From Porticoccus sp964276025 (GTDB lineage Bacteria > Pseudomonadota > Gammaproteobacteria > Pseudomonadales > Porticoccaceae): a stretch of 64,000 nt of DNA. A model generated the notes under the pieces. The model was not told where the DNA came from. It did not search any database and saw nothing but the letters and a program-made list of their open reading frames with translations. The DNA lies in assembly GCA_964276025.1 (NCBI GenBank), contig CAXYDD010000001.1, positions 337,508 through 401,507 of the forward strand. The letters run 5' to 3'. Both the position numbers and the translations under genes were made by a program. Positions within the stretch are counted from its first letter, which is position 1, and every line of letters begins with the position of its first letter. Shown piece by piece: positions 8,433 to 16,891 of the stretch.

Positions 8433-9179
8433 ATGAAAAAAAATATTTTATCTACAATAATTCTCTCTTTGATGATTGCATATCCGGCGTTTTCTAGTGA
8501 TCAGGGTCATGGTGATATACATGGGCATGACAAGGAATCAAAAATAATTACCGATGATAATGTATATCTAACCAATTTAAACTTAATGAAAGGTCATCTA
8601 TGGGTAGGGATTCAGCTTTATAAGGCCTCTCTCAAAGATAATGCCAAAATGCACATGAAGCACCCTAAAAGTGAGCTATATGGCGATATGATTCCAACTT
8701 TTGAATCTAAAGGGGCGCCAGGATTCGCTTTTGAGCTAGAAACTCTAGCATCTTCAGTTGAAAGTGAAGAGTCACTGCAGACTGTTAATTTGAATTATAA
8801 AAATTTATTTAAAGCTATCAATAAAAATGAAAAGTTTGTTGATGAAGCAAGCGTTTCTATACACAAAAAAGTTGAGCTGGTAATTTCGTTACTTAGAATA
8901 GCAGCAGCAGAATATGCTGTAGGCATTATAGACGGTAAAGTCGAAAATAAGTATGAGTACCAAGACGCATTTGGGTTTACTAATATGGCAAAAAATATTA
9001 TTAAGGAAGTAAACACAGAAGATGTTACCGAAAAAAAGAGGCTATCAAAAATAATAGAAACTATAGATACTCTTTCACCCCTGTGGCCAGAGCTAGCTCC
9101 AAATCTCAATGTTGATGGTGATGCCAAAACAATCCTCAACGCAATAGAAGAAATAAAAAAATATATCCCTGTTAGATGA
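8433..9179 (+). CDS. His-rich periplasmic protein of FTR1 operon
   Basis: The start is set at the ATG at 8433, which gives a signal peptide (MKKNILSTIILSLMIAYPAFS). An upstream in-frame ATG lies inside the FTR1 gene. The mature N-terminus is histidine-rich (DQGHGDIHGHDKE), a likely metal-binding tail, and the rest is an all-helical domain with HMKHP and several H/E pairs. The family is not recognised, but the position 17 bp after FTR1 suggests an iron-binding or iron-delivery partner, analogous to EfeO or P19 (inference). A rho-independent terminator follows. Confidence 0.65.
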   Translation: MKKNILSTIILSLMIAYPAFSSDQGHGDIHGHDKESKIITDDNVYLTNLNLMKGHLWVGIQLYKASLKDNAKMHMKHPKSELYGDMIPTFESKGAPGFAFELETLASSVESEESLQTVNLNYKNLFKAINKNEKFVDEASVSIHKKVELVISLLRIAAAEYAVGIIDGKVENKYEYQDAFGFTNMAKNIIKEVNTEDVTEKKRLSKIIETIDTLSPLWPELAPNLNVDGDAKTILNAIEEIKKYIPVR

Positions 9180-9188
9180 TCCACAGAG

Positions 9189-9213
9189 TGCTCGGATATT
9201 TTCGGGCATTTTT
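9189..9213 (+). terminator. Rho-independent terminator after iron operon
   Basis: TGCTCG (9189-9194) pairs with CGGGCA (9203-9208, one G-T pair) across an eight-base loop, followed by TTTTT. It starts 10 bp after the stop codon of the His-rich protein. Confidence 0.65.
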
Positions 9214-9236
9214 ATGTTTGTTGGTTTTTCAAAACT

Positions 9237-9433
9237 CACCTATTTTGTATGTTTGAGGGTACATATATAACAAGCAACACCATATAGCTCTCCCGCGCCC
9301 CCTATTTAATTTCTTAGAACACCCATAAGCAAGAAATTCTCTGTGCAAATCCTGTGCAGTTAGATTCATCTGATAATACGCAGTAAATATAAGATAGCTA
9401 TACAAGAAATAAGCTGAAACATAATAGTATGCT
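9237..9433. repeat. Right copy of ~197-bp direct repeat
   Basis: It is the same orientation and extent as 1476-1672, starting CACCTATTTTGTATG and ending AAGCTGAAACATA, with the same CTCTGTGCA pair. It ends ~45 bp before the LexA box of the photolyase gene. The two copies bracket the 2-9 kb accessory segment. Confidence 0.8.
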
Positions 9434-9476
9434 TTTCAAGATCACTGCTTAGATTACCTATTTTTTTTTAAAAAAA

Positions 9477-9496
9477 TACTGTATATTTAAACAGTT
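9477..9496 (+). promoter_or_regulatory. LexA (SOS) box upstream of photolyase
   Basis: TACTGTATATTTAAACAGTT contains CTGT-N8-ACAG with an AT-rich core starting ATAT, the gammaproteobacterial LexA operator. It is 25 bp before the photolyase ATG and probably overlaps its promoter, implying induction by DNA damage. Site use is inferred from sequence. Confidence 0.75.
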
Positions 9497-9521
9497 TTTT
9501 TGAAGTGAGGATACTCATCAG

Positions 9522-11042
9522 ATGCAAGTGGTATGGTTCAAAAGAGATCTTCGTACTTTAGATCATGAGGCGCTATATAGAGCCTCTATTGCTGGAGATG
9601 TTTTGCCAATCTATATATTTGAACCTGAATTATGGAATCAGCCTGACCTAAGTCATCGTCACTATAAATTTCTCTGTGATTGTCTAGCTGAACTAGAGAT
9701 TGAGCTTAAAGAGCTGGGACAAAATCTAATCATAAAAACAGGCAATGCAATAGAGATACTTAATCAAATTCATAATAATCACCAAATACATACTCTATGG
9801 TCACATCAGGAAACATGGAATGACTGGACTTATAAACGTGATCAGAAAGTCAAAAAATGGATTTCTAAAAATTCAATTACATGGAAGCAACCAGCACAGA
9901 ATGGAGTGATCAGAAATCTTAAAAGTCGTAATGGATGGTCAAAATCTTGGCATACTAAAATGAAAAAACCTATTTATGGTGAGCCAAAAAAACTAACAAA
10001 ACTTACCAATAAATCTTATAACTTACCTAATGCAAAAAAATTAAGGCTTGAAGATGATAATTGTTCCGTTGTACAAAAAGGAGGGCGTTCTGAGGCACTG
10101 AAAATGCTTGATAGTTTTTTTTCTCAAAGAGGACGTGGTTACACTAAGGAGGTTTCTTCACCGGTTACCGCCTATGATAGTTGTTCAAGGTTGTCTCCTC
10201 ATCTGGCTTTTGGAACAATCTCAATTCGTGAAGTTTTTCAAAAAACCGAGGCAGAAAAAAAAATACGCTTAGACACTTTTACGAAAGATAACAATTTATG
10301 GAAAACCTCACTACGTTCTTTTTCAAGCAGGCTACGATGGCACTGTCATTTCATACAAAAGCTTGAAGATGAGCCATGCATTGAATATGAAAATATGCAC
10401 TCAACATACAATACACTGAGACAGGATCCGATAAATTGGGTTTACCTTGAAGCTTGGAAAAAAGGGCAGACTGGTTTTCCAATGATCGATGCTTGTATGA
10501 GAGCGCTTATTTCAACAGGTTGGCTAAACTTTCGAATGAGGGCAATGCTTGTTAGCTTTGCAAGCTATCACCTATGGTTGCACTGGCGAGAGCCAGCAAT
10601 TTATCTTGCAAGACTCTTTACAGACTATGAGCCGGGTATTCATTATAGCCAAGCTCAAATGCAATCAGGTACGACTGGAATTAATAGTATTCGTATATAT
10701 AATCCTATAAAACAGGGTCTCGATCATGATCCAGAGGGCAAATTTATTCGTAAATGGGTCCCAGAACTTGCTGATCTTGATATTAAATATATTCATAAGC
10801 CATGGGAAAGTAGGATACCTGTAGATAACTATCCATCACCAATTGTGAACGAAAAAAATGCCAGACAAGCAGCTGCAAGAAATATTTATGCATTAAGATA
10901 TAGCAGTATGCATAAAGAAATTTCTGGGAATATATTTAAGAAGCATGGTAGCCGAAAAAAAAATCGTCATATCGTTGAGATTAATAAAAAAAGGGTAGCT
11001 TCTTTTACTCAAAAAAACGTACAACAAGAAATGCCTTTTTAG
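9522..11042 (+). CDS. Photolyase/cryptochrome family flavoprotein
   Basis: The N-terminal photolyase alpha/beta domain begins MQVVWFKRDLRTLDHEAL, the classic WFKRDLR signature. The C-terminal FAD-binding helical domain has TGFPMIDACMRAL, GWLNFRMRAML and GTTGINSIRIYNPIKQ, with DPEGKFIRKWVPEL at the end. The family uses blue light and FAD to repair pyrimidine dimers or to signal. The TGIN-xx-RIYNPIKQ form is found in a bacterial cryptochrome-like branch, so repair versus signalling is open. 506 residues. A LexA box upstream favours DNA repair. A good GAAGTGAGG context precedes the ATG. The Coq7-like gene follows 9-27 bp later. Confidence 0.9.
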   Translation: MQVVWFKRDLRTLDHEALYRASIAGDVLPIYIFEPELWNQPDLSHRHYKFLCDCLAELEIELKELGQNLIIKTGNAIEILNQIHNNHQIHTLWSHQETWNDWTYKRDQKVKKWISKNSITWKQPAQNGVIRNLKSRNGWSKSWHTKMKKPIYGEPKKLTKLTNKSYNLPNAKKLRLEDDNCSVVQKGGRSEALKMLDSFFSQRGRGYTKEVSSPVTAYDSCSRLSPHLAFGTISIREVFQKTEAEKKIRLDTFTKDNNLWKTSLRSFSSRLRWHCHFIQKLEDEPCIEYENMHSTYNTLRQDPINWVYLEAWKKGQTGFPMIDACMRALISTGWLNFRMRAMLVSFASYHLWLHWREPAIYLARLFTDYEPGIHYSQAQMQSGTTGINSIRIYNPIKQGLDHDPEGKFIRKWVPELADLDIKYIHKPWESRIPVDNYPSPIVNEKNARQAAARNIYALRYSSMHKEISGNIFKKHGSRKKNRHIVEINKKRVASFTQKNVQQEMPF

Positions 11043-11069
11043 TAACTAGAATTGGGGTCAAAATCCACA

Positions 11070-11633
11070 ATGAAAATAGCAGACACGCTCGAAGAATATC
11101 AAGCTAAAGATATAATTATACCTAAAGAGCTTGTTCCCTGGATGAGATCCAACCATGCAGGTGAAACAGGTGCTGTATGGATTTATAAAGGCGCAAAGTG
11201 TGCATTCTGGTCAAAAAAAATTATTCTGATGGCCAAAGAGCATGAAAAATGTGAAATCAAACACCTAATTGTTATGGAGAGTCTCGTTAGAGATTCAAAT
11301 AAAAGCAAGTTACTAATTTTATGGAAGATTATGGGGTTTATACTTGGGCTTTTCCCATCTTTATTAGGCTATAAAAGCTTTTGTGTTACCATAAATGCAG
11401 TGGAAACATTTGTAAAAACACACTACGAAGAGCAAATAGATTATCTTAAAAAAAATGATCGCCACCCTGCGCTTTTACAGATTCTTCAAAAATGCTCATA
11501 TGATGAAATATCCCATCAACAGGATGCAGAAAAAGAGCTTACTAATCTGAGGTTTTCATCTTTAGCGCAAATATGGTTTTCAATCGTGAAGCTTGGATCC
11601 GCATTTGCGGTGAGGGTTGCAAAAATAATTTGA
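11070..11633 (+). CDS. coq7: Demethoxyubiquinone hydroxylase family protein (Coq7)
   Basis: The di-iron carboxylate motifs of Coq7 are in order: RSNHAGETGAVWIYKGA with the first Glu, EHEKCEIKH (E-x-x-H), ETFVKTHYEEQI and DEISHQQDAE (E-x-x-H). The family hydroxylates demethoxyubiquinone in ubiquinone synthesis at the membrane. The hydrophobic segments LILWKIMGFILGLFPSLLGY and WFSIVKLGSAFAV fit interfacial helices. I place the start at the ATG at 11070; a TTG at 11052 in the same frame is possible. It probably shares a transcript with the photolyase. Because it sits outside a ubi cluster it could be a secondary, light- or stress-related copy (inference). Confidence 0.85.
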   Translation: MKIADTLEEYQAKDIIIPKELVPWMRSNHAGETGAVWIYKGAKCAFWSKKIILMAKEHEKCEIKHLIVMESLVRDSNKSKLLILWKIMGFILGLFPSLLGYKSFCVTINAVETFVKTHYEEQIDYLKKNDRHPALLQILQKCSYDEISHQQDAEKELTNLRFSSLAQIWFSIVKLGSAFAVRVAKII

Positions 11634-11672
11634 TCATTTGTTTTTAATTAATTTTTACCTAGGGTGATAAAA

Positions 11673-11912
11673 ATGATTATTATATTTTGGGTGCTAATAG
11701 CTATCTTTGCAGTTTGTACATCGTGTTTCTTTCTAAATAAATATCTAAATAAAAAACTAGTAATCTTTATTTTTAGCATGATCTCTTTGGCTGGTCTATC
11801 GGTCTCTGTATTAAATGATATGAATGATTATACACCTTGGTTTGTATGCTCTCTACCCTTGGTTATTTATCTTATTTACATATTGATTTTTGATGATTCT
11901 AAAAAATCCTAA
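11673..11912 (+). CDS. Small membrane protein, 79 aa
   Basis: Three hydrophobic segments: IIIFWVLIAIFAVCTSCFFL, LVIFIFSMISLAGLSVSVL and WFVCSLPLVIYLIYILIF. An AGGGTG ribosome binding site precedes the ATG at 11673; a GTG nine bases earlier is an alternative. No family recognised. It lies between coq7 and the methionine sulphoxide reductase gene on the same strand with short gaps, so cotranscription is likely. Confidence 0.6.
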   Translation: MIIIFWVLIAIFAVCTSCFFLNKYLNKKLVIFIFSMISLAGLSVSVLNDMNDYTPWFVCSLPLVIYLIYILIFDDSKKS

Positions 11913-11948
11913 AGATATTTTTTTAATTTCTAATGAGGGTCCAATTAA

Positions 11949-13223
11949 ATGAGTCGTAATCTCAGCCGAATTTTTACATATTTATTTTTTATATATGCAG
12001 TGATTTTTAATTACGTGCATGCTGATAATAAGCAAATTATGACTTCTCATGTCCAAAAAATTATTCTTGGTTCTGGTTGTTTTTGGGGGGCCGAAAAAAA
12101 TTATGAGGCACTTGAGGGAGTTATAGATGCAGTATCAGGTTATTCAGATGGTTACGGCTTAGAGCCAACCTATAACGAAATTACTAAGCTAAAAAATAAA
12201 TTTAATTCTAATAACTATGCAGAAGTTGTCGAGGTTACATACAATACAAATATTATCTCAACAGAAATGCTATTAAAGTATTATTTTGAATCCCATGACC
12301 CAACACAGCTAAATAAACAAGGTAACGACATAGGGACGCAATATAGGTCAATCATCCTGTATTCCAACAAACAACAAAACAAAGTCGCGGAAAAAACTAT
12401 ATCAACCTATCAAAGGCTTCTAACAGCATCAAATTTTGGAAAAATTACAACTCAAGTGAAGCCCCTCAGTAAATTTTATAAGGCTGAAACATATCATCAA
12501 AATTATATAAAAAAAAATCCAAATGGATACTGTCCAGATCACTCTACAGGCATAAAATTCAATATTATAAAAACATCAGACAAACTTGATAACCATAATC
12601 TCAAAAAGGGAAAATATATAGTTATTATTGAGTCTCAAGGTTATTGTGCTTATTGTGAGAAACTTAAATCTGAGACATTGAACGGTTACTCAGGAACTAT
12701 ACCTTTAGCTTTCAGACTAGCGAGTCAATTAAATCAACTAAAGATTAATTCCCCGACATGGGCAACGCCAACTATTATTTTCTTGCAAGATGGGGTAGAA
12801 ATATTTGGTCATCAAGGATACATGTCTACCAGAGATTTTTATAGGGCTTTGGGCTATTTCAAACTAGGCGAATCTGATGCGTACAAAGTTGCATTTGAAG
12901 ACGCTACTGATAACAGATTCTGCAAAGAATACGATATGTTCAAAAATACTCCGGATGGGGTGTTTGTCGATAAAATTAGTGGGGTGGCTCTTTTTGATAC
13001 AAGAGATAGATTTAACTCCTCTAGTGGATGGCTGTCATTTACTAAACCTATTGATGGTGCTATCTATTCTAAAATTGATAACAGCTATGGAATGAAGAGA
13101 ATAGAAATAAGATCGGCTGTATCAGATATCCACTTGGGGCATATGTTTGATGATGGGCCAAATGGTCAGCCAAGATACTGCATTAATGCAACTGTTTTAG
13201 AATTTAAAAAAAGGGCTGAATAA
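11949..13223 (+). CDS. msrAB: Exported MsrA-thioredoxin-like-MsrB fusion
   Basis: A signal peptide or N-terminal anchor (residues 1-25) is followed by MsrA (residues ~36-200) with the catalytic Cys44 in GSGCFWGAE and the HDPTQLNKQGNDIGTQYRS block. A thioredoxin-like middle domain (~215-320) carries C233-A-Y-C236 and the cis-Pro region TWATPTIIFL. The MsrB domain (~330-424) has SGWLSFTKP, SDIHLGHMFDDGP and the catalytic Cys411 in RYCINA. The MsrB zinc Cys pairs are absent. The protein would repair both stereoisomers of methionine sulphoxide in the periplasm with a built-in reductant. Neisserial PilB has thioredoxin first, so this domain order is uncommon. Confidence 0.9.
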   Translation: MSRNLSRIFTYLFFIYAVIFNYVHADNKQIMTSHVQKIILGSGCFWGAEKNYEALEGVIDAVSGYSDGYGLEPTYNEITKLKNKFNSNNYAEVVEVTYNTNIISTEMLLKYYFESHDPTQLNKQGNDIGTQYRSIILYSNKQQNKVAEKTISTYQRLLTASNFGKITTQVKPLSKFYKAETYHQNYIKKNPNGYCPDHSTGIKFNIIKTSDKLDNHNLKKGKYIVIIESQGYCAYCEKLKSETLNGYSGTIPLAFRLASQLNQLKINSPTWATPTIIFLQDGVEIFGHQGYMSTRDFYRALGYFKLGESDAYKVAFEDATDNRFCKEYDMFKNTPDGVFVDKISGVALFDTRDRFNSSSGWLSFTKPIDGAIYSKIDNSYGMKRIEIRSAVSDIHLGHMFDDGPNGQPRYCINATVLEFKKRAE

Positions 13224-13287
13224 ACAAGTTTTGTAACAATGTATCAAAAGCATTGATCTACCTTTACTTTTTATTACAATTCACGCC

Positions 13288-13572
13288 ATGATTTTTCGTA
13301 GAAAATTTTTACTTTTTATTCTAATTTTAAGTTTGGTATCATTGGCCAAGTCTTATGCTGCCGATGCTCACTCACATTCGAGCCACGAACACTCAACAAG
13401 CGAGTTCTCGCTGAATTGTATCGATTGTTATATTAATATTCAGTCCGTAGGCTTAGATTTTCAAATAAAATATATCGAATTTTCAAATACACACATAGTA
13501 TTAGATGTCCCATATCCTAATAGTCAACATTCTGAGTTTCAGTTCTTTAATTACCAGTCTCGAGCTCCCTAA
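13288..13572 (+). CDS. His-rich secreted protein (DUF2946-like)
   Basis: A signal peptide (MIFRRKFLLFILILSLVSLAKSYA) precedes a histidine-rich stretch (DAHSHSSHEHSTSEF) and a C-x-x-C (CIDC, residues 50-53). This is the layout of short periplasmic metal-binding proteins placed before TonB receptors. Because the next gene is a ZnuD-like receptor, zinc binding is the best inference. 94 residues, 62 bp upstream of the receptor's start. Confidence 0.6.
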   Translation: MIFRRKFLLFILILSLVSLAKSYAADAHSHSSHEHSTSEFSLNCIDCYINIQSVGLDFQIKYIEFSNTHIVLDVPYPNSQHSEFQFFNYQSRAP

Positions 13573-13634
13573 ATATTATTCAAGTATTTATCAGTTATTT
13601 TTAAAGATTAATTAAATTTTTTATGGAGTTACGA

Positions 13635-15725
13635 ATGAGAATTATTTATTTAAGTATCCTTTTTATTTTTGTATCGCACGCCTTCGCTGAAAATACAAAA
13701 ATAGAAATACAAGAAATACCGGTAACAGCAAACCCTTTACAAATTAACTCTAACGATATGGTTAAGCCTGTAAGAATTATAGGTAATAAAGAGTTAAGGA
13801 AGAATAGCTCTGCTTCTTTGGGTAGAAATCTGAAAAATATTCCAGGTGTAAGTAATAGCGCCTGGGGAGAAAATGTTGGTCGGCCTGTTATTCGTGGGAT
13901 GGATGGTAATCGAATCAAGATTCTAAACAACGGTCTTGAAGTTAATGACGTTTCTGCTATGTCAGGTGACCACCCTGTAGGTATAGATACTTTATCTGCA
14001 GATCAAATTGAGATCATAAAAGGTCCTGCATCAATTATTTATGGTGGGGGCTCTGTAGGTGGAACAATTAATATCATTGACCATACTATCGATAGTGAAT
14101 TTAATGAAGGGTTGTCTGGTGTTTATGATTTTAGTCATGGCGGTGCGCTTAGAGAAAGCACAAACTCTATTTCAGCAGACTATGGTTTTAAAAACTTCAT
14201 GCTTCATCTCGATGGTTTCAAGCGAGACAGTAAGAATTTGAAGATACCTGGTGATTCAGTATCATCTAAGCTTAGTGCAGCGAGAGCAGCAGAAGGCGAG
14301 CCTATTGCTAGAAATAAAAACGGTAAGGATACTCTCAATAGTTCACATAATGATAGCTATGGAGGTGGTGTTGGAGCATCCTACATATTCAGTGATGGAT
14401 ATACTGGATTCTCATATAAAGGCTACGATATGGAATATGGTAACCCAATCGAAAACGGTGCTTATACAGATGTCGAATCAGATAGATATAATTATATATT
14501 CCAAAAAGATAATCTATCATCGAACATAAGTGGTTTTAAATTTGATACTAGCTACACTGAATACGAGCATGATGAAGTAGAGTCAAGTGGAGAAATTGCT
14601 ACTCAATTCTTAAGAAATACCTATGAAGGTAAATTTGAATTAACACATTCGTTCATTAACGAAACAAAGGGTGTTATTGGGTTGGATTTTGGCACATCTA
14701 GATTCTCAAAAGAGAAAGGTGGTCCCATGATTGCAAATAACAACTCCGAAAAAATATCTTTATATATATTAGAAAATTTCGCTTTCAATAACCAAGATAT
14801 TACATTTGGTTTTAGGCAAGGCTTCGTTAAATTTAATGGAAATGACTTTGCAAGCGACGACGGGTGTACTGTTGATTATACCGATTCCGGTTGTGAGGCA
14901 GCTGGTGGCGAAGAAAACTCAACATCCTTCGATGATAGTGAAATGACATTTCAAACTTCAAATATATCTGTAGAGTCAAAGATGCAATTAAGAACTGACT
15001 TATCATTAGGCATAAGCTTAAGTCATATCGAAAGAGCTCCATCTTATGAGGAATTGTTTGCATACGGTCATCACCATGCTACGGAGACGATTGAGCAAGG
15101 TGATAGAAGCCTCAGTGAAGAGCGATCCAATTCATTAGATGTAACTCTAAATTGGGCGGGTGAAAATAAAAACATAACTGTTTCACCATATTACACTCGT
15201 TTTAATAGTTATATAGCTATGATAAATACTGGAACAACACAAAAACATATGCATGAGGGTGAAGACGAAAGTGAAGAAATCTCAGTCTTCAAATATAAAA
15301 ATATTCCAGCTGAATTTTATGGTTTAGAGGTACAAAGTGATTTCGATTTAACTGAAAACTACAAATTAAGCCTCTGGGGTGATTATGTAAGAGCAAAAAA
15401 TCGAGATGGCGGAGATTTACCTAGAATACCTCCGGCTACACTTGGAGCTACTATTTTTGCTGACTGGGGCGACTTGAAAAGTGATTTAGGTATGAGGCAG
15501 GTGTTTAGTCAAAATAAGATTGGTAAACATGAAATTAAAACTGATAATTATTCTGATCTAACTTTTAACTTGAGCTATCAAATACCTTCAAAAAAATCAG
15601 TGAGCGTATATATAAAAGGTGAAAATTTACTAGATGAAGATATCAGAGACCATGTTTCCTTCATAAAAGATCAAACTCTTAGTGGTGGGAGAAATATCAA
15701 AGGTGGCTTTAACGTAAGTTTTTAG
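13635..15725 (+). CDS. TonB-dependent receptor, ZnuD-like (zinc uptake)
   Basis: The start at 13635 has a GGAG six bases upstream and yields the signal peptide MRIIYLSILFIFVSHAFA. The plug domain (residues ~25-155) has GRPVIRGMDGNRIKIL, SGDHPVGIDTLSADQIEIIKG and SIIYGGGSVGGTINI. A 22-stranded barrel follows to the C-terminal GGRNIKGGFNVSF ending in Phe. The barrel segment YGHHHATETIEQGDRSL and the His/Glu-rich loop KHMHEGEDESEE are the metal-binding features of ZnuD/HumA-type receptors. It would import zinc (or haem/metal) across the outer membrane with TonB energy. A strong terminator follows. A Zur site is not evident upstream. Confidence 0.88.
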   Translation: MRIIYLSILFIFVSHAFAENTKIEIQEIPVTANPLQINSNDMVKPVRIIGNKELRKNSSASLGRNLKNIPGVSNSAWGENVGRPVIRGMDGNRIKILNNGLEVNDVSAMSGDHPVGIDTLSADQIEIIKGPASIIYGGGSVGGTINIIDHTIDSEFNEGLSGVYDFSHGGALRESTNSISADYGFKNFMLHLDGFKRDSKNLKIPGDSVSSKLSAARAAEGEPIARNKNGKDTLNSSHNDSYGGGVGASYIFSDGYTGFSYKGYDMEYGNPIENGAYTDVESDRYNYIFQKDNLSSNISGFKFDTSYTEYEHDEVESSGEIATQFLRNTYEGKFELTHSFINETKGVIGLDFGTSRFSKEKGGPMIANNNSEKISLYILENFAFNNQDITFGFRQGFVKFNGNDFASDDGCTVDYTDSGCEAAGGEENSTSFDDSEMTFQTSNISVESKMQLRTDLSLGISLSHIERAPSYEELFAYGHHHATETIEQGDRSLSEERSNSLDVTLNWAGENKNITVSPYYTRFNSYIAMINTGTTQKHMHEGEDESEEISVFKYKNIPAEFYGLEVQSDFDLTENYKLSLWGDYVRAKNRDGGDLPRIPPATLGATIFADWGDLKSDLGMRQVFSQNKIGKHEIKTDNYSDLTFNLSYQIPSKKSVSVYIKGENLLDEDIRDHVSFIKDQTLSGGRNIKGGFNVSF

Positions 15726-15751
15726 AACAATATTTCTATAGTTAAACAAAA

Positions 15752-15777
15752 GGGCAATCTAAGATTGCCCTTTTTTT
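15752..15777 (+). terminator. Rho-independent terminator after TonB receptor
   Basis: GGGCAATC (15752-15759), loop TAA, GATTGCCC (15763-15770), then seven T. A perfect eight-base-pair stem 27 bp after the receptor's stop codon. Confidence 0.93.
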
Positions 15778-15823
15778 ATGTGAGGTGCAGTTTAAAAAAT
15801 ATAATTAAATAATTTATCAGTTA

Positions 15824-16099
15824 TTAACTTGCAGAGGATTGCTTAACAACAAAGATGGGTTGTTTTGCTTGTTTTGCTTGTTTATATCTTTTTCGATAAC
15901 AAAACTTATATAAAGATTCTGCATCCTCAAATACGTGCCTCTTACCTGAACCCTCATAAACCAACCAATAGGTGTTCCTAGTCACCAGATTAAACCCGAG
16001 TTGTTTTATTTTTAGTTCAGACTTTTTGACAAGACTAAGTTCTTTTTCATGGCGAACTTTTTCGTCAGTCCAGCTTAAATTTTTTTTGTTACATTTCAT
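15824..16099 (-). CDS. Hypothetical protein, 91 aa
   Basis: The basic soluble protein has the core NTYWLVYEGSGKRHVFEDAESLYKFCY cut here as NTYWLVYEGSGKRHVF, predicted strand-strand-helix, and a lysine-rich tail with KQAKQAKQ from a 9-bp repeat (GTTTTGCTT, around 15860-15885). No signal peptide or known motif. It converges with the TonB receptor gene. The family is not recognised. Confidence 0.5.
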   Translation of the reverse strand: MKCNKKNLSWTDEKVRHEKELSLVKKSELKIKQLGFNLVTRNTYWLVYEGSGKRHVFEDAESLYKFCYRKRYKQAKQAKQPIFVVKQSSAS

Positions 16100-16228
16100 A
16101 AAAATTTAACGTGATTCATTAAAGAAACGAAAATTTATAATACAACGGACCAATAAAATAAAGATTTTTTTTTAAAATGTAAAGATATTTTTTAAATAAG
16201 AACTTATATAGGGATTAAATTAACTACA

Positions 16229-16891
16229 TCAGTTGATATTTAAAACCTTGTGGGTTTGCAGGTTTAGCCGCCACCTTGGATTATCAAGACAAAACTGAAC
16301 TGTCTCTTGAGTAACTCTATCCTTATTTGGATGAATATTTTCTGCTAGCAGAGGCTCGGCCATAGGTGTTAAATAGTAGAAATCTGCTTTAATATGCGAA
16401 AAATTTTCAGGCATAGCATCCTTCTGAGGAAAGACTAACTTAAGCTCGTTACACTGATTAATCACGACTTTTGAAGATCCTTTTGGACTACAACATATCC
16501 AATCTATACCCAATGGAAGAGGCAAGGTTCCATTTGTTTCTATAGCAACCTCGAAACCCAATTGATGAAAATTATCAATCAAATCCTTATCTAGCTGGAG
16601 TGCTGGTTCCCCCCCTGTGCATACTACAAAAGGCTTACCAATTTTATTTGGCCAGAGATTATTCACCGCTAGAGCCAAATCTAATGCAGAAATATATTCT
16701 CCACCATTCTGACCATCGGTTCCAAGAATATCGGTATCACAAAAATTACATGCAGAGCGAGCTCTATCCTCTTCTTTTCCATTCCATAAATTACATTTGC
16801 TAAATCTACAAAAAATAGCTGGCCTTCCAGATTGAGCACCCTCACCTTGTAATGTGTAGAAAATTTCTTTTATCTTATATGATTTTTTCAT
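16229..16891 (-). CDS. queE: 7-carboxy-7-deazaguanine synthase
   Basis: A radical SAM enzyme of queuosine synthesis that converts 6-carboxytetrahydropterin to 7-carboxy-7-deazaguanine. It has FYTLQGEGAQSGRPAIFCRF at the N-terminus, cluster cysteines C33, C48 and C51 in an expanded C-x14-C-x2-C loop, and the SAM-binding CTGGEPALQ and IETNGT motifs. The expanded loop is normal for the proteobacterial QueE form. 220 residues. It follows queC with TAATG overlap, so the two are translationally coupled. Confidence 0.95.
   Translation of the reverse strand: MKKSYKIKEIFYTLQGEGAQSGRPAIFCRFSKCNLWNGKEEDRARSACNFCDTDILGTDGQNGGEYISALDLALAVNNLWPNKIGKPFVVCTGGEPALQLDKDLIDNFHQLGFEVAIETNGTLPLPLGIDWICCSPKGSSKVVINQCNELKLVFPQKDAMPENFSHIKADFYYLTPMAEPLLAENIHPNKDRVTQETVQFCLDNPRWRLNLQTHKVLNIN

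Larger units (their letters stand above)
9180..9521. other. Intergenic region before photolyase
   Basis: This 342-bp gap holds the terminator of the iron operon, the right copy of the 197-bp direct repeat, and the LexA box and presumed promoter of the photolyase gene. No coding sequence is seen. Confidence 0.7.

Noticed and set aside
13224..13287. Zur box before the zinc receptor unit
   Set aside because: A CAATG...CATTG inverted pair is present, but it does not fit the Zur consensus.
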